Positions 16,414 through 25,696 are shown, counted from the first letter of the stretch. The stretch is 60,614 bases of DNA from Streptomyces viridochromogenes (GCF_001270495.1 NZ_LGUR01000228.1:1-60614); one strand, 5' to 3'. Notes: generated by a model from the letters alone, not told the origin. Made by a program: numbers and translations.

Positions 16414-18660
16414 TCACCTCATCGAGTGAGACCGCGGTCGAGCCAACGGTGCCGTCGGAGCCGGCACCCGCTCCACCCCGCCCGGTCGCTCCGGCATCCG
16501 CTCACCCAGCAGCAGCGTCCGTACGACCCGCTCCGCGGCCAGCCCGTCGTCGAACTCGCAGAACCGCTCCCGGAAACCGGCCCGCGACCGCGCCGACTCC
16601 CCGTCCTGCCACGTCCCGGACGCGAACAGCCACGCCAACTCCCGGTACGAACGCGACACATGACCCGGCGCATCGGCCGTGATGTCGAAGTAGGCGCCCC
16701 GGCTCGCCGCGTACGCCCCCCAGTCGTCGGCATGGATCACGATCGGCCGGTCCAGGTTGGCGTAGTCGAACATCAGGGCCGAGTAGTCGGTGACCAGGAC
16801 GTCGGCGGCGAGCAGCACGTCCTCGACATGCGGCTCGTCCGTCGCGTCGATCAGCACGCCCCGCCGGTGCAGATCGGCCAGGCCCATCCCCCGTGCCGTA
16901 CCGGTCGCCAGCGACGGATGCAGACGGACGACGAGCGTGTGGCCCGGGCCCAGGTCCCGGGCGAACCGGGCGAGATCCATCCGGTCGACATGACCGCCCC
17001 GGCGGTACTCGCGACGGGTCGGCGCGTACAGCACGACGGTGTCGCCGGCGGGGACGCCGAGCCGCGCACGGGCGCCCTCCGTGGCCGCGCCGTCCGCGTT
17101 GACCAGCACGTCGTTGCGCGGGCTCCCGGTCCTGAGCGAGGTGAAGTGACACGGATACGCCCGCTCCCACACCAGCTCCGAATGCCGGTTGGCCACCAGG
17201 CTGTAGTCCCAGCGGTCGGCCCGCCACAGCATCTTCGGCACGTCGAAGCCGTGCCGGGCGCCTGGCTTGGTCAGCAGGTCGGCCGCCATGTACTTGAGCG
17301 GGGTGCCCTGGTGGGTCTGGACGTGGACGCTGCCGGGGCGCTTGGCCAGGGTGCCGGGCCAGTTGACGTTGTTCACCCAGTACGAGGCCCGCGCCATGAC
17401 CTCGTGATAGCGCCGCGAGCCCGGCGTCACGAAGTCGGTCCCGGACGGCAGCGCGTCCACCGCGTCCTCCTGCACCACCCACACGCCCCTGATGTGCGGT
17501 GCGATCTCACGGGCCTTGGCGTGGATCGCCGCCGGATCGCCCAGCACGCCGCGATGCGAGAACGCCGAGTAGACCGCCAGATGCGGATCGAGTGGAAGCC
17601 TCGACCGGGCCCCGTACCAGGCCCGTTGGGCCCGCCGCGAGGCCGCCCCCGTCACGCGCCGCTTGCCGGCCCCCGCCACCCTGCGCACATCCCGCAGACC
17701 GCGCGCCACGGCGTACGAGGCGTAGGACGCGGTCGCCAGCAGTCGCATCTCCTTGCCACGCCAGCCGTCGGGCGGGGTGAAGCCCTCCGGGACGTGATGG
17801 GCGTGGAAGGAGCGGATCTCACGGTAGAAGTCCGGCCGGTCCGCCGGCCTCACCCGGTCCTCCCTCGCGAGCACGAACAGCATGTGGTCCAGGGCCCGTT
17901 CGAACAGCGGCGGGCGCGCCCACGCCAGGTCCGGACTCGCTTCGAGGAACGCGAACAGCCCCTCGTACTGCGGGAAGATGTCGAAGTGCCGCCGCCCCGG
18001 CGTCTTGGTGATCGCGCCCTGCCGGCGCTGCCGGTACTCGACCCCGATCCGCTCCAGACAGGCGATGCGGTCGGCCAGCACCATCGAGCGGTAGGTGACG
18101 GGCGCGTCCTCGTACAGGCCCGGCGCGTAGCGCAGTTCGTGCTTCAGGAAGAAGTCGCGCCGGTACGCCTTGTTCCAGGCGACCAGGAACAGATGCAGGT
18201 ACTCGGGGTGTTCGCGGACGCTGAAGGTGTCCGTGCCGGCCGCGGCCAGCAGGTCCGCCGCCGTGCTGCGGCCGCCGCGGCCCCACCAGTGGGTGCGGAC
18301 GTGGTCGAAGACCAGGATGTCCGGGTCCTCGCTCTCCTCCAGGCGCGCGGCCACGGCGGCCAGCAGACCCGGCGTGTAGTGGTCGTCGCTGTCGAGGAAC
18401 AGGACGTAGTCGCCGCTCGCCTCCGCCAGACCGGCGTTGCGGGCCCGGCCGAGACCGACGTTCTCCGGCAGGTGCAGCACGCGCACGCGTGCGTCGCGCC
18501 CGGCGTAGCCGTCCAGGATGGCGGGACAGCCGTCGGGGGAGCGGTCGTCGACGGCGATCACCTCGAAGTCGGTGTACGACTGCCCGAGCACCGAGTCCAG
18601 GCACTCCCGCAGGAAGCCCTGCACCTTGAAGACGGGGACGATGATGCTGAAGCGGGGCAC
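16414..18660 (-). CDS. Bifunctional GT2 / TagF-like polymerase (paralogue 1)
   Basis: The 748-residue protein joins a GT-A domain (1-260; MPRFSIIVPVFKVQGF, DDRSPDG, FLDSDDHY) to a TagF-type domain (about 360-720). It has YAPTRREYRRG, RLHPSLATG and TDYSALMFDYANLDRP. The motif before GTPLK reads THQGTPLK, with Gln where TagF proteins have His. The start is GTG at 18660, nine bases after the stop of the upstream paralogue, so they are surely co-transcribed. It probably extends a polyol- or sugar-phosphate wall polymer. Absence of the conserved His raises the question of altered activity in the second domain. Confidence 0.85.
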   Translation of the reverse strand: MPRFSIIVPVFKVQGFLRECLDSVLGQSYTDFEVIAVDDRSPDGCPAILDGYAGRDARVRVLHLPENVGLGRARNAGLAEASGDYVLFLDSDDHYTPGLLAAVAARLEESEDPDILVFDHVRTHWWGRGGRSTAADLLAAAGTDTFSVREHPEYLHLFLVAWNKAYRRDFFLKHELRYAPGLYEDAPVTYRSMVLADRIACLERIGVEYRQRRQGAITKTPGRRHFDIFPQYEGLFAFLEASPDLAWARPPLFERALDHMLFVLAREDRVRPADRPDFYREIRSFHAHHVPEGFTPPDGWRGKEMRLLATASYASYAVARGLRDVRRVAGAGKRRVTGAASRRAQRAWYGARSRLPLDPHLAVYSAFSHRGVLGDPAAIHAKAREIAPHIRGVWVVQEDAVDALPSGTDFVTPGSRRYHEVMARASYWVNNVNWPGTLAKRPGSVHVQTHQGTPLKYMAADLLTKPGARHGFDVPKMLWRADRWDYSLVANRHSELVWERAYPCHFTSLRTGSPRNDVLVNADGAATEGARARLGVPAGDTVVLYAPTRREYRRGGHVDRMDLARFARDLGPGHTLVVRLHPSLATGTARGMGLADLHRRGVLIDATDEPHVEDVLLAADVLVTDYSALMFDYANLDRPIVIHADDWGAYAASRGAYFDITADAPGHVSRSYRELAWLFASGTWQDGESARSRAGFRERFCEFDDGLAAERVVRTLLLGERMPERPGGVERVPAPTAPLARPRSHSMR

Positions 18661-18669
18661 GTCGGTACC

Positions 18670-20871
18670 TCAGTTCCTTACGAGGGGCGTCGCGGCGGGG
18701 GCGGGGAGGCGCTCGGCGAGGGGGATCACCGGAGGGATCGCCTCGGGCGGCTCGCCCAGCAGCACCCGGCGTACGACGCGCTCGGCGGCCTGCCCGTCGT
18801 CGAACTGGCAGAACCGCTCCCGGAACGCGGCCCGCGACGCCGTGGCCTCCTCGTCCGCCCACGAGCCGTCGCGGAACACCGCCGCCAGCTCCTCCGGCGT
18901 ACGCGCCACCCGTCCCGGCGCGGCCTCCATCAGGTCGAAGTAGACGCCTCGCACCTCCCGGTAGACCTCCCAGTCGTCCGCGTACACGACGATCGGCCGG
19001 TCCAGATTGGCGTAGTCGAACATGATGGACGAGTAGTCGGTGATCAGCGCGTCGGCGGCCAGGCACACGTCCTCGGACGAGCGGTGCCCGGTGACGTCGA
19101 TGATCCGGCCGGTGCCGCGCGCGGCACCCCGGTCGTAGAAGTAGTGGGCGCGCAGCAGCACGACGTACTCGTCGCCGATCTCCTCGCACAGCGCGTCGAG
19201 GTCGAGGCTCGTCTCGAAGCCGGTGGTGTGGTCGCGGTGCGTCGGCGCGTAGAGCAGGGCCTTCTTGCCCTCGGGGACGCCGAGTTCGCGGCGGACCCGG
19301 GCGACGTCGGCGGCGGTCGACGTGTAGTAGGCGTCGTTGCGCGGATAGCCGTATTCGAGGGTCTCGTGCGCGGCGGGGAACGCGCTCTCCCACATCTCCG
19401 TGGAGTGCCGGTTGGAGGTGAGGTTGTAGTCCCAGCGGTCCACGCGGGCCAGCAGTCTGGCGAAGCTGCCGGTCGCCGCGGCCACCACGGGGTAGGTCGC
19501 CTGGTCGGCGCCCATCTTCTTCAGCGGGGTGCCGTGCTGCGTCGACAGATGGACGCTGCCCTCGCGCTTGACCACGGCGTCCGCGAAGTTGGCGTTGTTG
19601 ATCAGGTACTTGGCGCGGGCGAGCACGTCCCAGTAGCGACGGCTGCCGATGACCGCGTACTCCACGTCCCTCGGCACGCTGTCCACCGCGTCCGGCTCGA
19701 CCAGGAACACCGAGCGCAGATGCGGCGCGAGCTCCCGCGCCTTGGCGTGGATCGCGGCCGGGTTGCAGGCATAGCCGCGGCCCCAGTACGCGCAGTACAC
19801 GGCGAGGTTCTGGTCCAGCGGGCGGCGCAGCTGCCACCGGTAGCGCAGCCGGGTGCGCAGCCCGCGCGGGCGAGGGATGCCCGAAGCGGCCTTCGCCATC
19901 GCCTGGTTGGCGCCGCGCAGCGCCCGGAACGCCGTGTACGCCCCTGCCGCCAGCAGCCGGTGCTGCACACCGAGGCTGCCGCCCGGCACCCGGGCCCCGG
20001 CGGGCCGGTGCCGCCGGTAGAGCGCGTTCGCCCGCCGGAAGAAGGCACGGCGCCGGCGCGGCAGCCGCCGAGGATGGGCCGCCGTCTTCAGTACGGCGGC
20101 GAAGAGCTGCTCGAACAACGGCCCGAGCCGCGCCGCGGACAGCCCCTGCCCGGCGGCCCGCGCGAGCACCAGCTCGGCCTGGTCGAGCAGCTCGAAGTGG
20201 TGCTCCCCGGGGAGGTTCAGCCGGTTGCCCTGCCGCCGCAGCAGATGCCGTACGACGACCTGGCGCAGCACCGCCATGCGCTCGGCGCTCAACACGACCA
20301 GGCCGCCGAAGCCGATGTCGGTGAAGTGGCCGTCGGGGAAGACGAGTTGCCGGTCGTTGAGGAAGGACCGCCGGTAGGCCGCACTCCACGCCGGGAGCTG
20401 GACGCCCGTCATCTCGGCGGCCTCGCCCGGCGCGAAGGCCCCGCCCGGTGCCCCCGCCAGCAGCGGCGCGGCCGGGTTGGCCGGCTCGCCCACCCACCAA
20501 GGGGCCCGCTCGTGCTCGAAGTACAGGACGTCCACGTCACCGGTCTCGCGCAGCCGGGCGTTCAGCGCCGCCAGCGCGCCCGGCACCAGCACGTCGTCGC
20601 CGTCCAGGAACAGCAGCCACTCGCCCAGCGCCGCCCGCGACCCGGTGTTGCGCGCCCCCGCCAGACCCGCCGTCGGCGGCGAGTGCACGGGCGCCACCCG
20701 GCAGTCCCGCTCGGCGTACCCGACGGCCACGTCCGCCGCCGGCGAGTCCGGGCCGTCGCAGACCGGGATCAGCTCGAAGTCGCCGAAGGACTGGCCGAGG
20801 ACCGAGTCCAGCGCCTGGGACAGCCGGCCCGCGACCCCATGGGACGGAACAATGATGCTGAAGCGGGGCAT
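18670..20871 (-). CDS. Bifunctional GT2 / TagF-like polymerase (paralogue 2)
   Basis: The 733-residue protein has an N-terminal GT-A domain (MPRFSIIVPSHGVAGR, FLDGDDVLVPG) and a C-terminal TagF-type domain with STQHGTPLKKMG, YAPTHRDHTTG, RAHYFYDRG and TDYSSIMFDYANLDRP. It is the closest relative in this window of the C-terminal half of the 755-residue protein. ATG at 20871 is chosen because all paralogues start with MPRFS; the frame stays open upstream to 21054 but overlaps the next gene. A long Arg-rich linker lies about residues 280-350. Confidence 0.87.
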   Translation of the reverse strand: MPRFSIIVPSHGVAGRLSQALDSVLGQSFGDFELIPVCDGPDSPAADVAVGYAERDCRVAPVHSPPTAGLAGARNTGSRAALGEWLLFLDGDDVLVPGALAALNARLRETGDVDVLYFEHERAPWWVGEPANPAAPLLAGAPGGAFAPGEAAEMTGVQLPAWSAAYRRSFLNDRQLVFPDGHFTDIGFGGLVVLSAERMAVLRQVVVRHLLRRQGNRLNLPGEHHFELLDQAELVLARAAGQGLSAARLGPLFEQLFAAVLKTAAHPRRLPRRRRAFFRRANALYRRHRPAGARVPGGSLGVQHRLLAAGAYTAFRALRGANQAMAKAASGIPRPRGLRTRLRYRWQLRRPLDQNLAVYCAYWGRGYACNPAAIHAKARELAPHLRSVFLVEPDAVDSVPRDVEYAVIGSRRYWDVLARAKYLINNANFADAVVKREGSVHLSTQHGTPLKKMGADQATYPVVAAATGSFARLLARVDRWDYNLTSNRHSTEMWESAFPAAHETLEYGYPRNDAYYTSTAADVARVRRELGVPEGKKALLYAPTHRDHTTGFETSLDLDALCEEIGDEYVVLLRAHYFYDRGAARGTGRIIDVTGHRSSEDVCLAADALITDYSSIMFDYANLDRPIVVYADDWEVYREVRGVYFDLMEAAPGRVARTPEELAAVFRDGSWADEEATASRAAFRERFCQFDDGQAAERVVRRVLLGEPPEAIPPVIPLAERLPAPAATPLVRN

Positions 20872-20962
20872 ACTGCTCTTTCTGTTGGGTTTCTTCAGGA
20901 GACCAAGCGAAGTCCGCTCCGGTTCGGCGGCACCCCGAAGGGACCCCCACCGGCCCGCGGTC

Positions 20963-23170
20963 TCACGACCGTCCCCCCAGCGGGACGCTCGGCACCGGGT
21001 GGCGCCGGTCCAGCGGCACCACGGGCGGTAGGCCGGTCTCGCCCAGTACCACATGGCGTACGACCCGCTCGGCGGCGAGTCCGTCGTCGTGCGGGCAGAA
21101 ACGCTCGCGGAACGCCGACCTCAGCTGAATGGAGCGCGAGCCCCGCCAGTGGCCGGTGGCGAAGATGTCGATCAGCTCGTCCTCGCTGCGCGCCACCGCG
21201 CCCGGCGGGAAGGAACGCAGGTCGAAGTAGGTGCCACGGGCCGCCTCATACGCCTCCGCGTCATCGCTGTGGATGACGATCGGCCGGTCGAGATTGGCGT
21301 AGTCGAACATGAGGGACGAATAGTCGGTGACCAGGGCGTCCGAGGCGAGGCACAGCGACTCGATACCGGGGTGGTCGGAGACGTCGATGAGCCGGCCCGG
21401 CTGGGGGGCGTCGACGAGGGGACCGCCGTGGCGGTGGTGGGCGCGGGCCAGGACGACATAGCCGGGGCCCAGACGACGCAGGACGCGGGGCAGGTCGAGG
21501 GCGGTGCGCTGGGTGCGGCGGTAGTCGCGGTGGGTGGGGGCGTAGAGGATCACGACCGCGCCCTCGGGGATGCCGAGCTGCTCGCGGATCCGGGCCACGT
21601 CCGCCGACGTCGCCTGCTGGAAGACGTCGTTGCGCGGGCTGCCGTATTCGAGGGTCTTGTACGCGCCCGGGTACACACGCTCCCAGGTCAGCGTGGAGTG
21701 GCGGTTGGCGGACAGGACGTAGTCCCACTTGTCGACGTTGTCGAGGAGCTCGTCGACGTCCGGGTCGCCGCCGGCCGCCGGGCGTTCGCGCAGGTCCAGG
21801 CCCATGTGCTTGAGCGGGGTGCCCCGCTGGGTCTGCACGAAGACCTGGTCGGGCCGCTTGACCAGACGGCGGTCGAAGCCGGCGTTGTGGACGAGGTACT
21901 TGGAGCGGGCGAGGGCCGTCCAGTAGGCGGCGCTGCCGGGGCGCAGCCGGCGGGTGCCGGACGGCACGGCCTGGTGCTGCTCGGCGTCGGCGACCCAGGC
22001 CGTGCGGATGTGCGGGGCGTGGGTGCGGAACGCCTGCTCCAGGGCGCCCGGATTGCAGCCCTGGCCGCGGACGCCGTGGGCGGCGAAGACGGCGCGGTCG
22101 GCACGCAGGGGGAGGCAGCGCTGGACGCGGTAGTGGAGGCGCAGGGCGGCGGAACGGATGCCCTTCAGCAGGCGGTCCCCGACCTTCGCGATACGGCGGG
22201 CCAGGGCGAACGCCAGCTGCAGGGCGCGGTACGTGCGGTGCAGGCCCAGGCGGATCAGGGCGTGGTGGGCGCGGCTGCGCGGGGGGACGGTGGCACCGGG
22301 GGAGCGGTAGCGGCGGTACTGGGTGCGGGCCCTGCGCAGGAACGCGGCGCGGCTGCGGCGCGGGAGGCGGTCGCGGCGGGCGAACACCACCACCAGATGG
22401 TCGACCATCCGGCGGAACAACACCGGCCGCCAACGGGCGAGTTCGGGGTTCTCGTCGACGTACGCGAAGACCCGGTCGTACTGCTCGAAGATGTCGAAGT
22501 GCCGCGGGCTGACCGTGCCGAGGATGGCGCCCCGGCGCCGCTGCCGGTAGTGCACGCACACCCGGTCCAGGGTCGCGATCGACTCCGCCGTCATCAGGAC
22601 CGGGTAGGTCCAGGGCGTGTCCTCGTAGTAGCCGGGCGGGAAGGTGAAGCCCTCCTCGGCGATGAACTCCCGGCGGTACGCCTTGTTCCAGGCGACCATC
22701 AGCAGCCGCAGCAGGCCCGGCCGGTCCGCCAGCCGGAAGGGCGCCGGGCCCTCCTCGGTGAGCAGGTTCGCGACCTGGTTGCGGATCGTCTCGCCGGTCC
22801 AGAAGGTCCGCGCGTAGTCGTAGACCAGGACGTCCGGCTCGCCGGTCTCCTTCAGCCGGTCGGCGATCGCGTGCAGGGCGTCGGGGGTGAGGGTGTCGTC
22901 GCTGTCCAGGAAGATCAGGTAGTCGCCGGTGGCCTCCGCGACACCGGCGTTGCGCGCGGGCCCCAGCCCCTGGTTCTCGGTGAGGTGCACGGGACGTACG
23001 CGCTGGTCGCGGGCCGCGAACTCGTCGATGATCGCGCCGCACGCGTCCGGCGAGCAGTCGTCGACGGCGATCAGTTCGAGATCGGGATACGACTGCGAGA
23101 GCACCGATTCCAGGCACTCGTGCAGGTACGCCTGCACCTTGTACGCGGGGACAATGACACTGAACCTGGG
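20963..23170 (-). CDS. Bifunctional GT2 / TagF-like polymerase (paralogue 3)
   Basis: The 735-residue protein has the same two-domain plan: GT-A (PRFSVIVPAYKVQAYL, DDCSPDA, FLDSDDTLTPD) followed by a TagF-type domain (YAPTHRDYRR, RAHHRHGG, TDYSSLMFDYANLDRP). The motif before GTPLK is TQRGTPLK, so Arg replaces the conserved His. A TTG start at 23170 places the protein in line with its paralogues; the only upstream in-frame candidate is another TTG at 23236. It is first of the leftward series 23170-14705, with a 91-bp gap before paralogue 2. Confidence 0.85.
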   Translation of the reverse strand, partial: PRFSVIVPAYKVQAYLHECLESVLSQSYPDLELIAVDDCSPDACGAIIDEFAARDQRVRPVHLTENQGLGPARNAGVAEATGDYLIFLDSDDTLTPDALHAIADRLKETGEPDVLVYDYARTFWTGETIRNQVANLLTEEGPAPFRLADRPGLLRLLMVAWNKAYRREFIAEEGFTFPPGYYEDTPWTYPVLMTAESIATLDRVCVHYRQRRRGAILGTVSPRHFDIFEQYDRVFAYVDENPELARWRPVLFRRMVDHLVVVFARRDRLPRRSRAAFLRRARTQYRRYRSPGATVPPRSRAHHALIRLGLHRTYRALQLAFALARRIAKVGDRLLKGIRSAALRLHYRVQRCLPLRADRAVFAAHGVRGQGCNPGALEQAFRTHAPHIRTAWVADAEQHQAVPSGTRRLRPGSAAYWTALARSKYLVHNAGFDRRLVKRPDQVFVQTQRGTPLKHMGLDLRERPAAGGDPDVDELLDNVDKWDYVLSANRHSTLTWERVYPGAYKTLEYGSPRNDVFQQATSADVARIREQLGIPEGAVVILYAPTHRDYRRTQRTALDLPRVLRRLGPGYVVLARAHHRHGGPLVDAPQPGRLIDVSDHPGIESLCLASDALVTDYSSLMFDYANLDRPIVIHSDDAEAYEAARGTYFDLRSFPPGAVARSEDELIDIFATGHWRGSRSIQLRSAFRERFCPHDDGLAAERVVRHVVLGETGLPPVVPLDRRHPVPSVPLGGRS

Positions 23171-23292
23171 CAAGGGACATCCACTTGGTCGACCGGGACG
23201 GCAGGCGGCGACAGCGCCTTGCCCGGGAACGGCCAATGGAGTGACTTGGTTACGGCGAGGTACGGCATACGGGGGATCATGAAGGAAGGGAA

Positions 23293-23322
23293 AAGGGGCG
23301 GGCCGATCACGGCCCGCCCCTT
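23293..23322 (-). terminator. Intrinsic terminator after the sugar ABC operon
   Basis: A 12-bp perfect stem (23293-23304 with 23311-23322; arm GGGGCGGGCC) has a six-base loop. On the minus strand it is followed by TTTTCCC. It lies 20 bp past the malG-like stop and in front of paralogue 3. Confidence 0.85.
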
Positions 23323-23342
23323 CAACTCCCTTGCGTTCGCGG

Positions 23343-24257
23343 CTACTTGACCGCGCCCGCCATCACGCCGGACACGAACTGCCGCTGGAACGCGAAGAAC
23401 ACGACCAGCGGGATCACCATGGAGATGAATGCCCCGGGTGCCAGGACGTCGACGTTGTTGCCGAACTGCCGTACCTGGGTCTGGAGCGCGACCGTGATCG
23501 GCTGGCTCCCCGAATCCGTGAAGATCAGCGCGACCAGCATGTCGTTCCACACCCACAGGAACTGGAAGATGCCGAGCGCGGCGATCGCCGGACCGCCGAG
23601 CGGCATCACGACACGGAAGAACAGGCGCAGTTCACCGGCGCCGTCCAGGCGCGCCGCCTCCAGCAGCTCCCGCGGGATCTCCGCGAAGAAGTTCCGCAGC
23701 AGGAACACCGCGAAGGGCAGCCCGAAGCCGACGTGGAAGAGGATCACGCCGATCAGCGAGCCGAAGATGCCGATGTTGCCGAACAGTTCGGCGATCGGGA
23801 TCAGCGCCACCTGCACCGGCACGACCAGCAGGCCGACCACGCCCAGGAACCACCAGTCGCGGCCCGGGAACTCCATCCAGGCGAACGCGTAGCCCGCGAG
23901 CGAGCCGATGACGACGACCAGGACCGTCGCCGGGACCGTGATCAGCACGGTGTTGAGGACCGAGTCGGTGATGTCGGGATTGCTCAGGAGCTTGTCGTAG
24001 CTCTCGAAGGTGAGTTGGGAGGGCTTGCTGAAGACCTCCCACCAGCCGCTGGCGGTCATCTCCTCCGGCGGCCGGAGGGACGACAGCAGCAGCCCGATCG
24101 TCGGAACCAGCCAGAACAGTCCCACGACGATGAGGAACACCCGCACCAGCCCACCGCTGACGAAACCGGCGAGCCGGGCGCCGAGGGACTGCTCGCCCCT
24201 GGAGGTCGTGAGCGGCTCGGGCGCCCCTTTGGTGAGCCCGCCGGCGTCCGCACTCAT
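23343..24257 (-). CDS. Carbohydrate ABC transporter permease, MalG type
   Basis: This 304-residue inner-membrane permease has six predicted segments and the EAA loop LLEAARLDGAGELRLFFRVVMPL (about residue 190), which docks the ATPase. It is the last gene of the SBP-MalF-MalG operon. No ATPase gene is present, as is usual for Streptomyces sugar importers that share the MsiK ATPase. Its ATG at 24257 overlaps the TGA of an upstream 14-codon mini-ORF (ATGA), see that entry. Confidence 0.92.
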   Translation of the reverse strand: MSADAGGLTKGAPEPLTTSRGEQSLGARLAGFVSGGLVRVFLIVVGLFWLVPTIGLLLSSLRPPEEMTASGWWEVFSKPSQLTFESYDKLLSNPDITDSVLNTVLITVPATVLVVVIGSLAGYAFAWMEFPGRDWWFLGVVGLLVVPVQVALIPIAELFGNIGIFGSLIGVILFHVGFGLPFAVFLLRNFFAEIPRELLEAARLDGAGELRLFFRVVMPLGGPAIAALGIFQFLWVWNDMLVALIFTDSGSQPITVALQTQVRQFGNNVDVLAPGAFISMVIPLVVFFAFQRQFVSGVMAGAVK

Positions 24258-24298
24258 CGCCGCACCTCCCGCCGCAGCCTGCGGATGTTACTGCTCAT
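24254..24298 (-). other. 14-codon mini-ORF duplicating the end of malF
   Basis: ATG at 24298 to TGA at 24254 encodes MSSNIRRLRREVRR. The last 11 residues equal the C-terminus of the MalF-like protein. At the DNA level 24254-24290 matches 24346-24382 at about 31 of 37 positions. Its stop overlaps the malG ATG by four bases, exactly the arrangement a coupled malF-malG junction would have. It appears to be the left-over copy of a small duplication and may act only to couple translation. Confidence 0.5.
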
Positions 24299-24299
24299 A

Positions 24300-24319
24300 T
24301 CCGGGGGGTAACCCCCGGA
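24300..24319. promoter_or_regulatory. Hairpin between malF and malG
   Basis: TCCGGGGG and CCCCCGGA form an 8-bp stem with a GTAA loop, just upstream of the mini-ORF. No T-run follows on the minus strand, so it is more likely an mRNA stabiliser or attenuator that lowers malG relative to malF than a full terminator. Confidence 0.45.
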
Positions 24320-24345
24320 CCTCCAGCAGACGGTCACGTGCACCT

Positions 24346-25692
24346 TCATCGCCGGACCTCCCGCCTGAGCCGACGGATGTTGAACCACATCACGGGAATC
24401 ACCAAGAGCAGCAGGAACACCGCGATCGCGCTCGCGATGCCTGGCTGGTCCTCGGAGAAGCCCTTGCGGTACAGCTCCAGGGCGAGCACGTTCGCGTCGT
24501 CCTGGGAGGAGCCCGGGGCGATGATGAAGACCAGGTCGAAGACCTTCAGGACATTGATCATCAAGGTGACGGTGACGACCGCGAGGACGGGCGCCAGCAG
24601 GGGCACCGTGACCCTGCGGAACACCTGCCACTCGTTGGCGCCGTCGACGCGGGCCGCCTCCAGCAGATCGCGCGGGATGCCCGCGAGCCCGGCCGCGATC
24701 AGCACCATCGCGAAACCGGCCCACATCCAGATGTACGAAGCGATGATGGCCGGCGTGACGAGGGACGGGCCGAGCCAGTCCACGCCGTTGTACGGCTCCT
24801 TGAAGTTGTCCGGCGGCAGCCGGAGCTGGGCCCCCTCGGCGGCGGCCGGCAGCGTGAACGTGCCGTCGTCGGCGGCCGTCGTCGAGGCCACGACCTCGCC
24901 GCCCTTGACGGCCTCGATCTTCATCCCGGCATAGCCCAGCTCCGACGCGTCGACCCCGCCGAGCGTGCCGACACCCTTGCCACGCGTGAAGTCCTGCCAG
25001 GTGGTGCCGGTGATCCCGGACGGATCGGCCTTCGCCGGTACGGCCTTCTTGGCGTCGTCCGGCATCTGGTCGGGGGCGACGCCGACGAGGGGCAGGGAGA
25101 CCGGGGTGCCGGCGCTGACGGTGGCCTTGGTGATGAAGCCGCCGCCCGGCGCCGCTTCGAGGGGCGACTCGCGGCCAGGGTGGGCCTTCGGGAACGCCGA
25201 CGCCTGCGCGAAGGTGTCATGGACGCCCACCCACACCGCGTTCGCGACGCCCTTGTCCGGGTCCTGGTCGTAGACGAGCCGGAAGATGATGCCCGCCGCC
25301 AGCATCGAGATCGCCATCGGCATGAAGATGACCAGCTTGAACGCCGTACCCCAGCGCACCCGCTCGGTCAGCACCGCGAAGATCAGACCGAGCGCGGTGG
25401 CGACCGTCGGGGCGAACACCACCCAGATGACGTTGTTCTTCAGGGCGGTGCGGATGCCGTCGTCGGTGAAGAGCGCCTCGTAGTTGTCGAACCCGGCGAA
25501 GCCGTCGCCGGACTGGTCGTAGAAGCTGCGGACGACCGAGTACCCGATCGGGTAGACCACGAGCGCGCCGAGCAGCACGAGGGCGGGCAGCAGGAAGAGC
25601 ACTGCCACCGTCCTGCGGGTGCCGGTCACGCTCTTGCGCGACTTGGGTGCGGCAGGGGTCGGAGTGACCCCTGCCGCTTCCGTCGACGCCAT
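24346..25692 (-). CDS. Carbohydrate ABC transporter permease, MalF type, with external insert
   Basis: The 448-residue permease has an N-terminal helix (VAVLFLLPALVLLGALVVYP) and a second cluster of helices at about 75-130. An insert of roughly 150 residues (about 150-305) carries Ig-like/carboxypeptidase-regulatory features such as GGEVVASTTAADDGTFTLPA, and the last helices carry the EAA loop LLEAARVDGANEWQVFRRV. MalG-type partners lack such an insert. It would lie outside the membrane and could contact the binding protein. It starts 4 bp after the SBP stop and ends NIRRLRREVRR. Confidence 0.9.
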   Translation of the reverse strand: MASTEAAGVTPTPAAPKSRKSVTGTRRTVAVLFLLPALVLLGALVVYPIGYSVVRSFYDQSGDGFAGFDNYEALFTDDGIRTALKNNVIWVVFAPTVATALGLIFAVLTERVRWGTAFKLVIFMPMAISMLAAGIIFRLVYDQDPDKGVANAVWVGVHDTFAQASAFPKAHPGRESPLEAAPGGGFITKATVSAGTPVSLPLVGVAPDQMPDDAKKAVPAKADPSGITGTTWQDFTRGKGVGTLGGVDASELGYAGMKIEAVKGGEVVASTTAADDGTFTLPAAAEGAQLRLPPDNFKEPYNGVDWLGPSLVTPAIIASYIWMWAGFAMVLIAAGLAGIPRDLLEAARVDGANEWQVFRRVTVPLLAPVLAVVTVTLMINVLKVFDLVFIIAPGSSQDDANVLALELYRKGFSEDQPGIASAIAVFLLLLVIPVMWFNIRRLRREVRR

Positions 25693-25696
25693 GGCG

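Noticed and set aside
16345..21276. A rightward open frame of 1643 codons across three genes
   Set aside because: It lies antisense to two TagF-like genes and part of a third, all with clear domains. Its translation is Arg/Gly/Val/Ala-rich without motifs. Such long frames are usual opposite GC-rich genes whose third positions are G or C.
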